A DNA stretch of 6,708 bases from Methanosarcinaceae archaeon. Its GTDB lineage: Archaea; Halobacteriota; Methanosarcinia; Methanosarcinales; Methanosarcinaceae. Shown here piece after piece: positions 4,185 to 6,708 of the stretch (position 1 is the stretch's first letter; every line of letters starts with the position of its first letter). The DNA lies in the NCBI GenBank assembly GCA_028690255.1, contig JAQVBP010000155.1, forward strand, positions 1 through 6,708, written 5' to 3'. Both the position numbers and the translations under genes were made by a program. The notes beneath the pieces were generated by a model. The model worked only from the letters and a program-made list of their open reading frames with translations. It did not search any database and had not been told where the DNA came from.

Positions 4185-6708
4185 ATGGCAGAATACGAAG
4201 AAGAAAACACTGAATACCAGGCCCCGGCAACTCCTGCTCCTGACTATGGGGAAGGAAACGGGCCTGAAGTAAAAGGAATCGTGCCCGTCCTGATTGACGA
4301 CGAGATGAAAAAGTCCTACATCAACTACGCCATGAGCGTGATTGCTGGAAGGGCCCTTCCCGATGCCAGAGACGGCTTGAAGCCGGTCCACCGGAGAATC
4401 CTCTATGCCATGAAAGAGGCCGGGATAACTCATGATAAAGCTTATAAAAAATCCGCCCGTGTGGTCGGAGACGTACTCGGAAAGTATCACCCCCACGGGG
4501 ATTCGGCCGTGTACGATTCCATCGTGCGCATGGTCCAGGAATTTTCACTCCGCTACCCGCTGATCGACGGGCAGGGAAACTTCGGATCCATTGACGGGGA
4601 CTCGGCAGCAGCCATGCGTTATACCGAGGTCCGCATGGACAAAATCTCCCAGGAGATGCTGGACGATATTGATAAGGAAACCGTGCCTTTCAGGCCCAAC
4701 TACGACGGGTCCATGGAAGAGCCCGTTGTCCTGCCGGCAAAACTTCCTAACCTCCTTATCAACGGGTCTACCGGAATCGCCGTCGGGATGGCCACGAACA
4801 TGGCCCCGCACAACCTTCGGGAAATCATTGACGGGGCCCTCATGCTGATAGAAAACCCGGAAACGAGCATATCCGACCTGATGACCGTTGTCAAAGGCCC
4901 GGACTTTCCGACAGGGGCCCATATCCTGGGAACCACCGGGATCAAATCGGCCTACACCACAGGCCGGGGGCCGGTGAGAATTCAGGCGGTTTCCGAAATC
5001 GATGAGTTCAAGAAGGACAGGGCCAGGATTATTGTCACGGAACTGCCCTATCAGGTGAACAAGGCCAGACTGATCGAGAACATAGCTCAGCTTGTCCGGG
5101 ATAAAATTGTTGTCGGGATCTCCGACTTAAGAGACGAGTCCGACAGGGACGGGATCAGGATCGTAATTGAATTTTCAAGAGGTGTAAACGCAAACGTCGT
5201 CCTGAACCAGCTCTACAAGCACACCCAGCTCCAGACCAGTTTCGGAATAATCAACCTGGCCCTTGTGGACGGGCAGCCGAGGGTCCTGGACCTGAAACAG
5301 CTCCTGAATATCTATCTGGAGTACAGGATGGAAGTCGTCCAGAAAAGGACCCTTTTTGACCTCCGGAAAAGCGAGGACCGGGCCCACATTCTGCGGGGGC
5401 TGAAAACCGCTCTGGACAACGTGGACGAGGTCGTAAAACTGATCCGCAACTCCAAAAACGGGGATGTGGCAAAAGAGGGCCTTATTTCCAACTTCGGATT
5501 TGACGAGCTTCAGGCAAAAGCCATTCTGGACATGCGCTTGCAGCGCCTGACGGGGCTTGAGACACAGAAGATCCTGGACGAACTCGAAAGCCTTGCCGGG
5601 CTGATTACCGACCTGATGGAAATCATTGCCAGTGACAGGCGGAAATACACGATTATCAGGGACGAGCTCCTGGACATCCGGGAAAAGTACGGAGACGAGA
5701 GGAGGTCCAGAATAGTGCCTGCAACCGGAGAGGTTATGGATGAAGATTTGATTCCGGAAGAGGAAGTGGTCGTAACCATCACGGACAGTGGCTACATCAA
5801 GCGGATTCCTCTGGACACATACAGCAAACAGCAGCGCGGAGGAAAGGGCATCATAGGCATGGAAACGAAAGAGGAAGACTTTGTCGAGAACCTTTTCATT
5901 TCCTCCACGCATAATTATATTCTTTTCTTCACGGACCGGGGCAGGCTCCACTGGCAAAAGGTCTACGGGATTCCCGAAAGCAGTCGCCAGTCGAGAGGAA
6001 AGGCTATTGTAAACCTTCTGGAACTTCAGGACGGGGAAATGGTCAACGCCATGATCCCGGTAAAGGAATTTACGGATGATCAGTATCTCCTTATGGCCAC
6101 AAAAGCAGGAACGATCAAGAAGACTCCGCTTTCGGACTTCAGGAACCCGAGAAAAGGTGGCATTATTGCCGTCGGTCTGGACGAGGGTGACGAGCTTGTG
6201 AAAGTCCTTCTGACTGACGGTACAAGGGAAGTGCTGATGGTCTCGAAAAAAGGAAAAGCCATCCGTTTCTCCGAAACCGCTATCCGCTCAATGGGCCGTT
6301 CGGCCAGAGGCGTCCGGGGCATGACCCTTGAAGGTTCCGATGACGAAGTGGTCAGCGTGGACCTGGTTGATGAAAACGCAACCCTTCTCACCGTCACTGA
6401 AAACGGCTACGGCAAACGCACGAAGTTTGACCAGTACCCGATCCGGCACAGAGGCGGCAAAGGCGTGATTACCATCATCACGAGTCTCAGGAACGGCTAC
6501 GTGGCCAATGTTAAGGCCGTCGCCGATGATGACGAACTCATACTCACGAGTGCCGAGGGTATCATCATCCGTATCCCTGCCACAGGCATCTCGGTCCAGG
6601 GCCGAAACACCCAGGGCGTCCGGGTCATGAACCTGAACTCCGGGGATAAGGTCGTGAGCATGGCCAGAATCGAAGCCGGGAAAGATAAAGAAGAAAATGA
6701 AGAAGAAA
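4185..6708 (+). CDS. gyrA: DNA gyrase subunit A, 3' end cut by the window (841 codons seen)
   Basis: GyrA cleaves and rejoins the gate DNA segment and wraps DNA to set the direction of supercoiling. The frame is open without interruption to the last base and has no stop. A 24-residue acidic, Pro-rich N-terminal extension precedes the usual start of homology at about residue 33. The winged-helix domain holds GKYHPHGDSAVYD (99-111) and the catalytic Tyr146 in AAAMRYTE. Ser107 and Asp111 correspond to E. coli S83 and D87, the quinolone-susceptible state. Tower and coiled-coil segments follow, including LQRLTGLE (452-459). The C-terminal pinwheel has the canonical GyrA box QQRGGKG (549-555). Related turns near 601, 654, 705, 755 and 806 give six blades. 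The box distinguishes it from ParC. The visible end is an acidic Lys/Glu tail (832-841). It is co-transcribed with gyrB. Confidence 0.97.
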   Translation, partial: MAEYEEENTEYQAPATPAPDYGEGNGPEVKGIVPVLIDDEMKKSYINYAMSVIAGRALPDARDGLKPVHRRILYAMKEAGITHDKAYKKSARVVGDVLGKYHPHGDSAVYDSIVRMVQEFSLRYPLIDGQGNFGSIDGDSAAAMRYTEVRMDKISQEMLDDIDKETVPFRPNYDGSMEEPVVLPAKLPNLLINGSTGIAVGMATNMAPHNLREIIDGALMLIENPETSISDLMTVVKGPDFPTGAHILGTTGIKSAYTTGRGPVRIQAVSEIDEFKKDRARIIVTELPYQVNKARLIENIAQLVRDKIVVGISDLRDESDRDGIRIVIEFSRGVNANVVLNQLYKHTQLQTSFGIINLALVDGQPRVLDLKQLLNIYLEYRMEVVQKRTLFDLRKSEDRAHILRGLKTALDNVDEVVKLIRNSKNGDVAKEGLISNFGFDELQAKAILDMRLQRLTGLETQKILDELESLAGLITDLMEIIASDRRKYTIIRDELLDIREKYGDERRSRIVPATGEVMDEDLIPEEEVVVTITDSGYIKRIPLDTYSKQQRGGKGIIGMETKEEDFVENLFISSTHNYILFFTDRGRLHWQKVYGIPESSRQSRGKAIVNLLELQDGEMVNAMIPVKEFTDDQYLLMATKAGTIKKTPLSDFRNPRKGGIIAVGLDEGDELVKVLLTDGTREVLMVSKKGKAIRFSETAIRSMGRSARGVRGMTLEGSDDEVVSVDLVDENATLLTVTENGYGKRTKFDQYPIRHRGGKGVITIITSLRNGYVANVKAVADDDELILTSAEGIIIRIPATGISVQGRNTQGVRVMNLNSGDKVVSMARIEAGKDKEENEEE

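Noticed and set aside
3513..4496. 327-codon minus-strand frame across the gyrB-gyrA junction
   Set aside because: It is antisense to two strongly conserved genes. Long antisense frames are common opposite biased codons, and the product has no recognisable motif.
5175..5957. 260-codon minus-strand frame inside gyrA
   Set aside because: It is antisense to the GyrA tower and pinwheel coding region and shows no family features of its own.
2265..6708. Topoisomerase IV (parE-parC) instead of gyrase
   Set aside because: The second subunit has a canonical GyrA box (QQRGGKG) and a six-blade pinwheel, which mark gyrase.

Overview
The window looks archaeal, most likely a Methanosarcina-type methanogen (Methanosarcinales). 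Three things point there. The intergenic DNA is AT-rich with archaeal TATA-box promoters and oligo-T terminators but no recognisable bacterial -35/-10 pairs. The small accessory genes are separated by long spacers. At the right end lies a bacterial-type gyrB-gyrA pair of the sort known from methanogenic Euryarchaeota, which acquired gyrase from bacteria. The genus is an inference from general resemblance, not from a database match.

Left part (1-993): a short gene for a divergent soluble inorganic-pyrophosphatase-like protein (51-491, +) faces a convergent gene for a 71-residue DUF1508/YegP-family protein (522-737, -). An oligo-T tract on the minus strand lies between them. Upstream of the DUF1508 gene a perfect 10-bp stem-loop (779-815) sits where its mRNA is predicted to begin.

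Middle part (994-2264): a 123-residue protein of unknown function (994-1365, +) has a TATA box placed so that its mRNA should be leaderless. Its 3' end runs into a decayed, truncated fragment of a DUF4870/Tic20-like membrane protein (about 1346-1597). That fragment ends exactly where a degenerate array of about five 33-39 bp units begins (1594-1768). The remaining DNA up to gyrB has no convincing gene. It holds small repeats, a possible dispersed intergenic element, and the gyrB promoter with an inverted repeat around its TATA box.

Right part (2265-6708): gyrB (635 aa, complete) and gyrA (841 codons seen, running off the window with no stop) are 12 bp apart and form an operon. They encode the two subunits of DNA gyrase (A2B2), which introduces negative supercoils using ATP. 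All catalytic motifs are present: GHKL ATPase, TOPRIM metal site, active-site tyrosine, GyrA box and a six-blade C-terminal pinwheel. The drug-contact positions match the susceptible state for both coumarins and quinolones.

I see no defence system, CRISPR, transposase or RNA gene. The items most worth a second look are the pyrophosphatase-like protein with a changed active site, the pseudogene/repeat junction, the 5' stem-loop before the DUF1508 gene, and the gyrB control region.
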